Assembly (NCBI GenBank): GCA_028290385.1
Contig: JAQGJZ010000254.1
Coordinates: forward strand, 1 to 12,648
Source of the DNA: Enterovirga sp.
Lineage (GTDB): Bacteria; Pseudomonadota; Alphaproteobacteria; Rhizobiales; Beijerinckiaceae
Direction: 5' to 3'
DNA: 12,648 nt
Shown in pieces: positions 1 through 7,318 of the stretch. The position numbers were made by a program, and so were the translations under genes. Under the pieces are notes generated by a model. The model worked only from the letters and a program-made list of their open reading frames with translations, had not been told where the DNA came from and did no database searches. Each line of letters opens with the position of its first letter. Position 1 is the stretch's first letter.

Positions 1-728
1 TCCTGGAAATCATCGGGCGGGTCCGCTGCAACGACGTGATCTCGGGCGGCACGGGCTCCGGCAAGACGACGCTCCTGAACTGCCTCACCCGCTACATCGA
101 CGCGGATGAGCGCGTGATCACCTGCGAGGACGCGGCCGAGCTCCAGCTGCAGCAGCCCCACGTGGTGCGGCTCGAAACCCGGCCGCCGAACCTGGAAGGG
201 CAGGGGCAGGTCACCATGCGCGACCTCGTCCGCAACTGCCTCCGTATGCGTCCCGAGCGGATCATCGTCGGCGAGGTGCGCGGACCCGAGGCGTTCGACC
301 TGCTGCAGGCCATGAACACGGGCCACGACGGCTCGATGGGCACGGTCCACTCGAACTCCCCGCGCGAATGCCTGTCGCGCATGGAATCGCTCATCACGAT
401 GGGCGGATTCTCGCTGCCCTCGCGCACCATCAAGGAGATGATCGCGACCTCGGTCGACGTGGTCATCCAGGCGGCCCGCCTGCGCGACGGCTCGCGCCGC
501 ATCACGCACATCACCGAGGTCGTCGGCATGGAAGGCGACGTGATCACGACGCAGGACATCGTGGTCTACGACATCACCGGGGAGGACGCGACGGGCCGCC
601 TGTCGGGCCACCACCGCTCCACCGGCATCGGCCGGCCGCGCTTCTGGGAACGGGCCCGCTATTTCGGCGAGGAGGGCGCGCTCGCCGCCGCCCTCGATGC
701 CATGGAAGCCAGGGAAGAGGCCGCGTGA
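1..728 (+). CDS. cpaF: Tad/Flp pilus assembly ATPase CpaF (TadA), C-terminal part, 5' end outside window
   Basis: This is the C-terminal ATPase half of the secretion ATPase that powers Flp/Tad pilus extension at the cytoplasmic face of the inner membrane. The reading frame is open from base 3, so the gene starts left of the window; about 241 residues are present, roughly half of a usual CpaF. Visible motifs are the Walker A loop GGTGSGKTT at the left edge, an Arg-rich stretch ([15 protein letters not shown]), the Walker B region RIIVGEVRG, and the family's [16 protein letters not shown] segment with its His box. The TGA stop is at 726-728. tadB follows 37 bases later on the same strand, which supports the pilus assignment over a type II or IV secretion ATPase. 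Family identification is firm. The N-terminal domain and the true start cannot be seen. Confidence 0.95.
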   Translation, partial: LEIIGRVRCNDVISGGTGSGKTTLLNCLTRYIDADERVITCEDAAELQLQQPHVVRLETRPPNLEGQGQVTMRDLVRNCLRMRPERIIVGEVRGPEAFDLLQAMNTGHDGSMGTVHSNSPRECLSRMESLITMGGFSLPSRTIKEMIATSVDVVIQAARLRDGSRRITHITEVVGMEGDVITTQDIVVYDITGEDATGRLSGHHRSTGIGRPRFWERARYFGEEGALAAALDAMEAREEAA

Positions 729-765
729 GGCACCCAGCAGGCACGGCGCCCGGGAGGGCCGCACG

Positions 766-1743
766 ATGGATATGACCATCCTCGCCGCCGTTGGGCTGGC
801 CGCCATCGCGGCCGGCGGCCTCGCCTATGTGTTCGTGTATCCGCTGCTCTCCGGGGAGGCCCGGGCCGAGAAGCGGCACAGGGCCGTGATCGGCGACGGC
901 CAGAGCGCCCGCGTCGAGAAGATCGGCCGCGGCGGCGACCGCCGCGAACAGGTCGCCCAGAGCCTGAAGGAAATCGACGAGCGCGAGAAGAACAGAAACA
1001 AGGTCTCGCTCGAGCAGCGCATCGCGCAGGCGGGCCTGCACTGGACGAAGGGCCGCTTCTTTCTGGTGAGCGGCGCCGGCGGGCTCACGGGTGCTCTTCT
1101 GATCTTCTCGCTGACCGGATCGCCGCTGCTGGCGGGCGTCGCCCTGTTCGTCGGGTCCCTCGGCCTGCCGCGCTGGTTTCTCGGCTTCATGAAGAAGCGG
1201 CGGCTCAGCAAGTACCTGGAGGAGCTTCCGAACGCGATCGACGTCATCGTGCGCGGCATCCGGTCGGGCCTGCCGCTCGGGGATTGCCTGCGCATCATCG
1301 CCACGGAAGCGCAGGAGCCGGTCAAGTCGGAATTCCGCTTCATCGTCGAGCAGCAGACGCTCGGTCTGTCGATCGGCGAGGCGGTGGGCAAGCTGTACGA
1401 GCGGGTGCCCGTCGCCGAGTCGAACTTCTTCGCCATCGTGGTCGGCATTCAGCAGAAGTCCGGCGGCAACCTCGCCGAAACGCTCGGCAACCTGTCACGC
1501 GTCCTGCGCGAGCGCCGCAAGATGAAGCAGAAGATCATCGCCATGAGCACGGAGGCGAAGGCCTCCGCCGGCATCATCGCGGCGCTGCCCTTCGTCGTGA
1601 CGCTGCTGACCTACATCACCAGCCCGACCTATATCGAGCTTCTCTGGATCACCTTGACCGGCAAGATGATGCTCGGGGTCTCGGCCTTCTGGATGTTTGT
1701 CGGCATCAGCGTGATGCGCAAGATGATCAACTTCGACTTCTGA
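766..1743 (+). CDS. tadB: Tad pilus inner-membrane platform protein TadB
   Basis: TadB is one of the two inner-membrane platform proteins that work with the CpaF ATPase in Flp/Tad pilus biogenesis. The 325-residue product has an N-terminal membrane helix (about residues 5-26), a charged cytoplasmic stretch (30-88), two further helices (about 98-140), a T2SF/GspF domain (about 153-280, with VRGIRSGLPLGDCLR and later QQKSGGNLAETLGNLS), and two C-terminal helices (about 268-286 and 301-318). The start is ATG 766, preceded by a GGGAGGG Shine-Dalgarno at 752-758. A GTG at 697 in the same frame would overlap cpaF and add an unrelated Arg/Pro-rich leader, so I rejected it. The stop lies 7 bases before tadC, consistent with one operon cpaF-tadB-tadC. 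Confidence 0.93.
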   Translation: MDMTILAAVGLAAIAAGGLAYVFVYPLLSGEARAEKRHRAVIGDGQSARVEKIGRGGDRREQVAQSLKEIDEREKNRNKVSLEQRIAQAGLHWTKGRFFLVSGAGGLTGALLIFSLTGSPLLAGVALFVGSLGLPRWFLGFMKKRRLSKYLEELPNAIDVIVRGIRSGLPLGDCLRIIATEAQEPVKSEFRFIVEQQTLGLSIGEAVGKLYERVPVAESNFFAIVVGIQQKSGGNLAETLGNLSRVLRERRKMKQKIIAMSTEAKASAGIIAALPFVVTLLTYITSPTYIELLWITLTGKMMLGVSAFWMFVGISVMRKMINFDF

Positions 1744-1750
1744 GCGCGCC

Positions 1751-2728
1751 ATGCTGTCCTCCCTCCTGGCCAAGCTCGCCGATCCGCAGACGATGGCGGC
1801 GCTGTTCGCCGCCTTCGCGGCCGGCGCGACCGTGCTCACGCTCGCCATGCCGCTGGTCGAGGGGAACACGCTCAACAAGCGGATGAAGGCGGTCGCGAAC
1901 GAACGCGAGCGGATCCGAGCGCGCGAACGCGAGCGGATGATGAAAGGGCAGCAGAAGGTCTCGCTCCGCCAGGAGCCGAAGGCCTACATGAAGCAGATCG
2001 TGCATCGCTTCAAACTCGGCGACTGGCTGGGCACGACGACGGCCAAGGAAAAGCTCGTCAGGGCCGGTTTCCGCGGCCCGCAGGCCGAGATCACCTTTCT
2101 GTTCTTCAGGCTGGTGGCGCCGATCGGCTTCTTGATCTTCTCGCTGTTCTACCTGTTCGTGATCAAGGATTTTGGCCAGCCGGTGATGATCCGGCTTGGC
2201 ATCGCGATCGGCGCGACCTTTGTGGGCATCAAGAGCCCCGAGATCTTCCTGTCGAACCACACGGCGAAGCGGCAGCTCTCGATCCGCCGCGCCTGGCCCG
2301 ATGCGCTCGATCTGCTGCTGATCTGCGTCGAGGCGGGCATGTCGATCGAAGGGGCTTTCCGGCGCGTGAGCCAGGAGGTCGGCACCCAGTCGGTTGCGCT
2401 CGCCGAGGAGCTGACGCTGACGACCGCCGAGCTGTCCTACCTGCAGGACCGCCGGGTCGCCTACGAAAACCTGGCGCATCGCACGGGTCTCGACAGCATC
2501 AAGGCGGTGACGACCGCCCTGATCCAGGCGGAGCGCTATGGAACGCCGCTCGGCACCGCCCTGCGGGTGCTCGCGCAGGAAAGCCGCGACATGCGCATGT
2601 CGGAGGCCGAGAAGAAGGCTGCCGGCCTGCCGCCCAAGCTGACCGTGCCGATGATCCTGTTCTTCCTGCCGGTGCTGTTCGTCGTCATCATGACGCCCGC
2701 GCTCATCCAGGTCTTCGGCTGGCGCTAG
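1751..2728 (+). CDS. tadC: Tad pilus inner-membrane platform protein TadC
   Basis: This is the second T2SF/GspF-family platform protein of the Flp/Tad pilus machine, thought to pair with TadB in the inner membrane. It has 325 residues: an N-terminal helix (about 15-36), a highly charged segment with the repeated ERERIRARERER pattern (51-62), two helices (about 114-137 and 145-167), the T2SF domain (about 178-295, with RAWPDALDLLLICVEAGMSIEGAF and RYGTPLGTALRVLAQ), and a C-terminal helix (about 299-320). ATG 1751 follows the tadB stop by 7 bases; the only nearby purine-rich stretch is GAGCG, so coupling to tadB translation is likely. The charged segment carries a 15-bp DNA repeat with a 24-bp period. 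No tadD-like TPR gene follows: the next gene converges from the other strand. Confidence 0.92.
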   Translation: MLSSLLAKLADPQTMAALFAAFAAGATVLTLAMPLVEGNTLNKRMKAVANERERIRARERERMMKGQQKVSLRQEPKAYMKQIVHRFKLGDWLGTTTAKEKLVRAGFRGPQAEITFLFFRLVAPIGFLIFSLFYLFVIKDFGQPVMIRLGIAIGATFVGIKSPEIFLSNHTAKRQLSIRRAWPDALDLLLICVEAGMSIEGAFRRVSQEVGTQSVALAEELTLTTAELSYLQDRRVAYENLAHRTGLDSIKAVTTALIQAERYGTPLGTALRVLAQESRDMRMSEAEKKAAGLPPKLTVPMILFFLPVLFVVIMTPALIQVFGWR

Positions 2729-2729
2729 C

Positions 2730-3614
2730 TCAGCCGTCCGGCGCGGGGTGACGCCGCCGCGCTTCGGCCGACAGGTTCCAGGCGATCCCGAGGATGATCA
2801 GCGCGGCGCCCGCGAACACGAACGGATCCAGCCGCTCCCCGTAGAAGTACCAGCCGACGACCGCGATCATCGGAATGCGCAGGAAGTCGAGCGGCATGAC
2901 CACGAGCGCGTCGCCGTGGCGATAAGCCTGGGTGAGGCAGAAGTGGGACGTGACCCCGGTCAGCACCAGGAGCAGCGCCCCGGCGATCTCGGTCCCTTGC
3001 AGTTCGCCGAGGAGGCTCAGGTCTGAGAGCGCGAGGCTGAGCGGCAGCTGCAGCAGGTTCATCCAGAGCAGGATCGTGAAGGTCGAGACGCGCCGGGTGA
3101 GCGCCTTGGTGCAGACGGCCGTCGCCGCAAAGGTGAAGGCGGTCGCCAGCATGCTGAGCGCGACCGGGTGGAAGGCCTCCACCCCGGGCCGCAGAACCAC
3201 GAGGACGCCGAGAAAGCCGAGAATGATCGCCCCGATCCGGCCCGCCGTGAGGCGCTCCCCGAGAAGCGGGACGGCCAGCGCGGCGAGCCAGACCGGCGCC
3301 GTGAATTCGAGCGCGAACACGGTCGCGAGCGGCAGCGCGATGACGGCGTGGTTCCAGCCGTATTGGCCGACATAATGGAGGACATTGCGGCCGAGCTGCA
3401 GCTTCAGCGAGCCCGGCCCGAGCTGCCAGCGGAGCTGCGGGCGAAAGCCGATCGCCAGGAGCAGCAGGGCGAGCCCGCCGGCGTTTCTGACGGCCTGGAT
3501 CTCGAAGGCGCCGAGGCGCCCGGAGAGCAGCCGCACCGCGATCGCCGTGCCCGAGAAGGAGACGACCGCCCCCGCCATCCAGGCCAGGACGAGGATGACG
3601 TTGCGCCGGTTCAC
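2730..3614 (-). CDS. EamA/DMT-superfamily inner-membrane transporter, coupled to ilvA
   Basis: The 294-residue, very hydrophobic protein has two tandem EamA halves (about residues 5-140 and 150-285), each expected to hold five membrane helices. This is the usual size and layout of drug/metabolite transporters. The EamA-type signature FEIQAVRNAGGLALLLLA is seen near residues 37-54. The start is GTG at 3614-3612, inside the sequence GTGA, whose TGA ends ilvA, giving a 4-bp overlap; an AAGG lies about 8 bases upstream as a possible ribosome site. Family knowledge: E. coli RhtA, a DMT protein, exports threonine and homoserine. Inference from the coupling: export of an amino acid or keto-acid connected with threonine/isoleucine metabolism. 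The substrate cannot be read from sequence. Its stop codon faces the tadC stop with one base between. Confidence 0.88.
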   Translation of the reverse strand: MNRRNVILVLAWMAGAVVSFSGTAIAVRLLSGRLGAFEIQAVRNAGGLALLLLAIGFRPQLRWQLGPGSLKLQLGRNVLHYVGQYGWNHAVIALPLATVFALEFTAPVWLAALAVPLLGERLTAGRIGAIILGFLGVLVVLRPGVEAFHPVALSMLATAFTFAATAVCTKALTRRVSTFTILLWMNLLQLPLSLALSDLSLLGELQGTEIAGALLLVLTGVTSHFCLTQAYRHGDALVVMPLDFLRIPMIAVVGWYFYGERLDPFVFAGAALIILGIAWNLSAEARRRHPAPDG

Positions 3615-5152
3615 GCGGCCGGCCTTTCGCCTCCGTTGCCGCCCGCCAGAAACAGCCGGTAGGCCGGGTTTCCGGTCTCGTCCGTGTAGGGAAAGCCGAG
3701 TTCGTCCAGGGCGGCGGCGAATTCGGCGCGCTGCTCCTGCGGCACCTGGATGCCCGCGAGCACGCGGCCGAAATCCGCGCCGTGGTTGCGGTAGTGGAAC
3801 AGCGTGATGTTCCAGTCCGGACGCAGGCTTTCCAGGAAGCGCAGAAGCGCGCCCGGCCGCTCGGGAAACTGGAAGCGGCAGAGCACCTCGTCCGGCAGGC
3901 CCTCGACCCGTCCGCCGACCATGTAGCGGACGTGGAGCTTCGCCATGTCGTTGTCGCTCATGTCGAGGACAGGAAACCCCTTCGCTACGAGCGCTTCGAT
4001 GATCTGGCGCTTCTCGCGGCCGCCGTCCCTGAGCTCGACGCCGACGAAGATGTGGGCGGCGTCGGCGTCGGCGTAGCGGTAGTTGAACTCGGTGACGGCG
4101 CGATTGCCGAGGAGCTGGATGAAGCGGCGGTAGCTGCCCGGCTGCTCGGGGATCGTGACCGCGAGCAGGGCCTCGCGGCCCTCGCCGATCTCGGCCCGCT
4201 CCGCGACATGGCGGAGCCTGTCGAAATTGAGGTTCGCGCCCGAATTGATCGCGACCAGGGCGCCGTCGCTCGTCCGGCCGCGTTCGGCGTAGGCCTTCAG
4301 GCCCGCGAGGGCGAGCGCGCCTGCGGGCTCGGCGATCGCGCGGGTGTCGTCAAAAATGTCCTTCATGGCCGCGCAGATCGCGTCCGTGTCGACCGTGATG
4401 ACCTCGTCGAGCAGTTCCCGGCAGAGGCGGAACGTTTCCTCGCCGACCTGCCGCACCGCGACGCCGTCGGCGAACAGGCCGACCCGGTTGAGGATCACCC
4501 GTTCGCCGGCCTCGATCGCCGCCTTCATGGAGGCGGCATCGTCCGGCTCGACCCCGATGATGCGCGTCTCGGGGCGGAGAAAGCGCACGATGGCCGCGAC
4601 GCCCGCCGCGAGCCCGCCGCCGCCGATCGGCACGAACACGGCCTCGATCGGGTCCGCATGCTGGCGCAGGATCTCGAGCCCGACGGAGCCCTGGCCGGCG
4701 ATGATGGCCGGATCGTCGAACGGGTGGATGAAGACCGCGCCCGTTTCCGCCTCGATATGCCGGGCATGGGCATAGGCCTCGTCGAAGGCCTCCCCGTGCA
4801 GCACCACATGGCCGCCGCGCGCCCGCACTGCCTCCACCTTGATGGCGGGGGTGGTGGTCGGCATCACGATCGTCGCCTTGATGCCGCGGCGGGCCGCCGC
4901 GAGCGCCACGCCCTGCGCGTGGTTGCCGGCTGAGGCGCAGATCACCCCGCCGGCCAGCGCTTCGGCCGAGAGCCCCGCGATCTTGTTGTAGGCGCCGCGC
5001 AGCTTGAACGAGAAGACCGGCTGCAGGTCCTCGCGCTTCAGCAGCACGGGCGCGCCGATCCGCGAGGCCAGCCTCGGCATCGGGTCGAGCGGGCTCTCGA
5101 CCGCGACATCGTAGACCCGCGCGGTCAGGATCATCCGGACTGTGTCGTGCAT
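3611..5152 (-). CDS. ilvA: Threonine ammonia-lyase (threonine dehydratase), biosynthetic, with regulatory domain
   Basis: This PLP enzyme converts threonine to 2-oxobutanoate and ammonia, the first committed step to isoleucine, in the cytoplasm. With ATG 5152 it has 513 residues, matching the long biosynthetic form. Lys50 in SFKLRGAY should bind PLP, ASAGNHAQGVA (73-83) is the substrate-binding loop, and GGGGLAAG (177-184) binds the cofactor phosphate. Two ACT-like regulatory units follow, starting near EALLAVTIPEQPGSY (327-341) and EVLCRFQFPERPG (422-434). These point to allosteric feedback by isoleucine and argue against the short catabolic TdcB type. TTG 5170 or ATG 5134 are alternative starts; none has a clear Shine-Dalgarno. 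The 3' end overlaps the EamA gene by 4 bp. A hydrolase gene diverges about 65 bp upstream. Confidence 0.94.
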   Translation of the reverse strand: MHDTVRMILTARVYDVAVESPLDPMPRLASRIGAPVLLKREDLQPVFSFKLRGAYNKIAGLSAEALAGGVICASAGNHAQGVALAAARRGIKATIVMPTTTPAIKVEAVRARGGHVVLHGEAFDEAYAHARHIEAETGAVFIHPFDDPAIIAGQGSVGLEILRQHADPIEAVFVPIGGGGLAAGVAAIVRFLRPETRIIGVEPDDAASMKAAIEAGERVILNRVGLFADGVAVRQVGEETFRLCRELLDEVITVDTDAICAAMKDIFDDTRAIAEPAGALALAGLKAYAERGRTSDGALVAINSGANLNFDRLRHVAERAEIGEGREALLAVTIPEQPGSYRRFIQLLGNRAVTEFNYRYADADAAHIFVGVELRDGGREKRQIIEALVAKGFPVLDMSDNDMAKLHVRYMVGGRVEGLPDEVLCRFQFPERPGALLRFLESLRPDWNITLFHYRNHGADFGRVLAGIQVPQEQRAEFAAALDELGFPYTDETGNPAYRLFLAGGNGGERPAA

Positions 5153-5205
5153 TCTTGGCTTGTGGTGCAATCGCCGCCGCCCGGCAACCCGGGGCGCAGC
5201 AGGAC

Positions 5206-5211
5206 AGGAGG
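5206..5211 (+). promoter_or_regulatory. Perfect Shine-Dalgarno AGGAGG placed before a non-standard start codon
   Basis: AGGAGG at 5206-5211 is a full match to the anti-Shine-Dalgarno core. Six bases (CGAGCC) separate it from ATC at 5218-5220, the codon where conserved-looking esterase sequence begins. No ATG, GTG or TTG lies at the expected spacing, so this site decides the start of the following gene. Confidence 0.7.
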
Positions 5212-5217
5212 CGAGCC

Positions 5218-6159
5218 ATCGCCAGCTTCAGGGCCCATGCCGCAGCCTGGCTCCTGCGCCGGCTCGTGAAACCGCGGACCCGCCGCCCGCTCGATATCCC
5301 GCGGCTCCGCTCGCGCGGCGCCTGGCTCGAAACGGCGCCGCCGGCGGGCGCGACGCTCCGGCCGGATCGGATCGGCGGCGTCGCGGGCGAGTGGCTGGAG
5401 CCGGCGGACGCGACCGCGACGCTTCTCTACCTGCACGGCGGCGCCTACGTGGTCGGCTCGCCGTCCAGCCACCGCTTGCTGGCCGGCGCCTTTTGCCGGC
5501 ACGGGTTTCGCGTGTTCGTGCCGGATTACCGGCTCGCGCCGGAGCATCCGTTTCCGGCCGCCCTGGACGATGCGGAGGCGGTCTATTCGGGCCTGATCGC
5601 GAGCGGGGTCGACGCCACATCGCTCGCTGTCGCGGGCGAATCCGCGGGCGGAGGGCTGGCGCTGGCCCTGCTGGTCCGCGTGCGGGAGGAGGGCGGGGGG
5701 CTCCCGGCGGCCGCGGCCGTGTTCTCGCCCTGGACCGATCTTGCGATCACGGGCGGCTCGGTCGTGGCCAACAACGACGCCGAAGGGCTGTTCTTCAACG
5801 ACAACCTCCAGGCGCTGGCGGCCATGTATCTCGCCGGCGCGGATCCGCGCACGCCGCTCGCCTCGCCGCTCTATGCCGATCTCGCCGGCCTGCCGCCGCT
5901 GCTCGTCCATATCGGCGAGCGGGAGCTTCTGCTCGACGACGCGATCAGGCTCGTCGACCGCGCCCGGGAGGCGGGCGCCGAGGTCGCGTTCAAGCGCTGG
6001 CCGGTGGTGCCGCATGGCTGGCAATTGCTGCAGCGGATCGTGCCCGAGGCGGCCGAATCGGTTGCGGAGGCGGCGGAGTTTCTGCAGCACCACATCCGGC
6101 GCGCCGTGCGGCCCGGGCCCGACGGGCTGCGGGAGCAGGCGCTCGCTGAGGTGGGGTAG
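5218..6159 (+). CDS. Alpha/beta hydrolase, hormone-sensitive-lipase (HSL, family IV) type esterase
   Basis: This is a probable cytosolic carboxylesterase of the HSL/family IV group. Counting from ATC 5218 it has 313 residues. The oxyanion-hole motif HGGAY is at 73-77, DYRLAPEHPFPAA at 103-115, the nucleophile elbow GESAGGG with Ser142, a segment rich in acidic residues (GERELLLDD, 233-241) supplying the catalytic acid, and PHGW with His266. The acid aligning with the usual Asp of the DPL motif appears to be Glu236, but I am not certain. The start is odd: AGGAGG stands six bases before ATC. TTG 5155 would overlap the divergent ilvA start and lacks a ribosome site; GTG 5266 would remove 16 plausible residues. 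The upf0178 gene follows 3 bases after the stop, suggesting an operon. The natural substrate is unknown. Confidence 0.88.
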   Translation: MASFRAHAAAWLLRRLVKPRTRRPLDIPRLRSRGAWLETAPPAGATLRPDRIGGVAGEWLEPADATATLLYLHGGAYVVGSPSSHRLLAGAFCRHGFRVFVPDYRLAPEHPFPAALDDAEAVYSGLIASGVDATSLAVAGESAGGGLALALLVRVREEGGGLPAAAAVFSPWTDLAITGGSVVANNDAEGLFFNDNLQALAAMYLAGADPRTPLASPLYADLAGLPPLLVHIGERELLLDDAIRLVDRAREAGAEVAFKRWPVVPHGWQLLQRIVPEAAESVAEAAEFLQHHIRRAVRPGPDGLREQALAEVG

Positions 6160-6162
6160 AGC

Positions 6163-6642
6163 TTGGACGAGCCGATCGAGATCCTGGTGGATGCGGATGC
6201 CTGTCCCGTGAAGGACGAGGTGTTTCGCGTCGCGGCCCGGCACGGGGTGAAGAGCTATGTGGTCTCCAACAGCTTCATGATGCTGCCGCGCGATCCGCTG
6301 ATCGAGCGCGTGGTCGTCGGGTCGGGCCTCGATGTCGCGGATGACTGGATCGCGGAGCGGGCGAAGCGCGGCAAGGTGGTCGTCACGGCCGACATCCCGC
6401 TGGCGCACCGGGCCGTGAAGGCGGGCGCCGACGTCATCGCGCCCAATGGCCGCGCCTACACGGAATCGACGATCGGCGCCGTGCTCGCCACGCGCAACCT
6501 GATGGCCGACCTGCGCGAGGCGGGTGCGGTCACGGGCGGGCCGAAGCCGTTCTCCAAGGGCGACCGCTCGGCGTTTCTGCAGGCTCTCGACCTCGCCATC
6601 GTGCGGCTGAAGCGCGCCGGGTTCGCGGGCGCGCCACGCTGA
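6163..6642 (+). CDS. YaiI/YqxD family protein (UPF0178)
   Basis: The product is a 159-residue cytosolic protein of the UPF0178 (YaiI/YqxD) family, whose biochemical role is not established; the fold is regarded as PIN/NYN-like. Hallmarks are the N-terminal acidic motif [12 protein letters not shown] (about 8-19), [12 protein letters not shown] in the middle, [19 protein letters not shown], and near the C-terminus [19 protein letters not shown]. The length is normal for the family. The start is TTG 6163, three bases after the esterase stop, with G-rich sequence (GAGGTGGGG, 6148-6156) inside the esterase end serving as ribosome site. An ATG inside the gene would cut off the conserved acidic motif. 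Transcription together with the esterase is likely. No functional link between the two is known to me. Confidence 0.9.
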   Translation: MDEPIEILVDADACPVKDEVFRVAARHGVKSYVVSNSFMMLPRDPLIERVVVGSGLDVADDWIAERAKRGKVVVTADIPLAHRAVKAGADVIAPNGRAYTESTIGAVLATRNLMADLREAGAVTGGPKPFSKGDRSAFLQALDLAIVRLKRAGFAGAPR

Positions 6643-6682
6643 GGCAGCGGCCCCACGCCGCGCCGGGCGGCAACGGCCAAGG

Positions 6683-6710
6683 TTGACGCCCTCCGAACCC
6701 GCCGTTTAGC
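6683..6710 (+). promoter_or_regulatory. Predicted sigma-70-type promoter for the IalB-family gene
   Basis: TTGACG at 6683-6688 and TTTAGC at 6705-6710 are separated by 16 bases, close to the alphaproteobacterial housekeeping pattern (strong -35, loose -10). They lie in the 130-bp gap after the upf0178 gene and about 60 bases ahead of the ATG at 6773, on the matching strand. The start of transcription would be near 6717. This is a pattern match only. Confidence 0.45.
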
Positions 6711-6772
6711 TTCCATTCCTCTGCGACGGGCGGCCCGGACATCCCGTCTGGCCCCGCGGCGACGATGAATTG

Positions 6773-7312
6773 ATGAGACTTTCCAGCTCCTTACGCTCCC
6801 TTCGTGCGATAACGCCGATCCGCCTCTCCCTTGCCTCGGCCGCTCTCGCGCTGCTCGCCTGCGCGCCGGCCGCCGCCACGACCGGCGACCCCCAGCTCCT
6901 GGCCGAATCCGGCGCGTGGCAGACCTACAAGGCCGCCACGAGCGGCCGGACCTCCTGCTACATCCTGTCCGCCCCGACTGCCCGGCGCCCGGACGGCCTG
7001 AAGCGCGGGCCGGCCTACCTGTTCGTGTCGCGCAACCCGCGCGACGAGATCGCGCTCGAACTCGGCTTCCCGCTCGACACCGACGCCCGCTCCACGCTCA
7101 CCGTCGGGTCGCAGGAATTCGAGCTCGGCGAGCAGAACGGGCAGGCCTGGCTGCTCGACGCCGACGAGCAGCGCCGGGCCGTGACCGCCCTGAAGCAGGG
7201 CGCCAACGCCACCGTGGAGACGACCTCGGTCCGCCAGAACGTGACGGAGGACACCTACTCGCTCGAGGGCTTCACCAAAGCCTACGAGACGATGATGAGC
7301 GAGTGCCGCTGA
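6773..7312 (+). CDS. Secreted IalB-family (invasion-associated locus B, PF06776) protein
   Basis: The 179-residue protein has a Sec signal peptide: Arg-rich start, hydrophobic stretch at about 15-29, and likely cleavage after CAPAAA near residue 36. Cys30 in LLAC could suggest a lipobox, but Leu at -2 is unusual. The mature part resembles the rhizobial IalB-like family: WQTYKAATSGRTSCYILSAP (49-68), YLFVSRNPRDE (82-92), a central beta-rich domain, TEDTYSLEGFTKA (158-170), and a C-terminal Cys178 that could pair with Cys62. IalB of Bartonella affects erythrocyte invasion, but environmental relatives are widespread and of unknown role, so the name should not be read as pathogenicity. ATG 6773 was chosen over the adjacent TTG 6770; a three-codon ATG-AAT-TGA at 6765-6773 overlaps it by one base. 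No strong Shine-Dalgarno is seen. The gene converges on the SGNH hydrolase gene 6 bases away. Confidence 0.8.
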   Translation: MRLSSSLRSLRAITPIRLSLASAALALLACAPAAATTGDPQLLAESGAWQTYKAATSGRTSCYILSAPTARRPDGLKRGPAYLFVSRNPRDEIALELGFPLDTDARSTLTVGSQEFELGEQNGQAWLLDADEQRRAVTALKQGANATVETTSVRQNVTEDTYSLEGFTKAYETMMSECR

Positions 7313-7318
7313 GCTCGA

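Noticed and set aside
4056..4076. GGCGTC tandem hexamers inside ilvA
   Set aside because: Encode Asp-Ala repeats in a loop of the regulatory domain; only about 2.5 units, in frame, with no sign of slippage.
3782..4933. 383-codon open frame on the plus strand opposite ilvA
   Set aside because: Antisense shadow; composition dominated by Asp, Arg, Ala and Glu, with no recognisable domain, while ilvA on the other strand has complete PLP and regulatory motifs.
5131..6408. 425-codon open frame on the minus strand opposite the esterase
   Set aside because: Antisense shadow of the esterase and upf0178 genes; His/Arg/Gln-rich sequence with no motifs.
6765..6773. Three-codon frame ATG-AAT-TGA overlapping the IalB-family start
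   Set aside because: Could act as a tiny upstream frame, but a three-codon frame arises easily by chance and no Shine-Dalgarno supports it.
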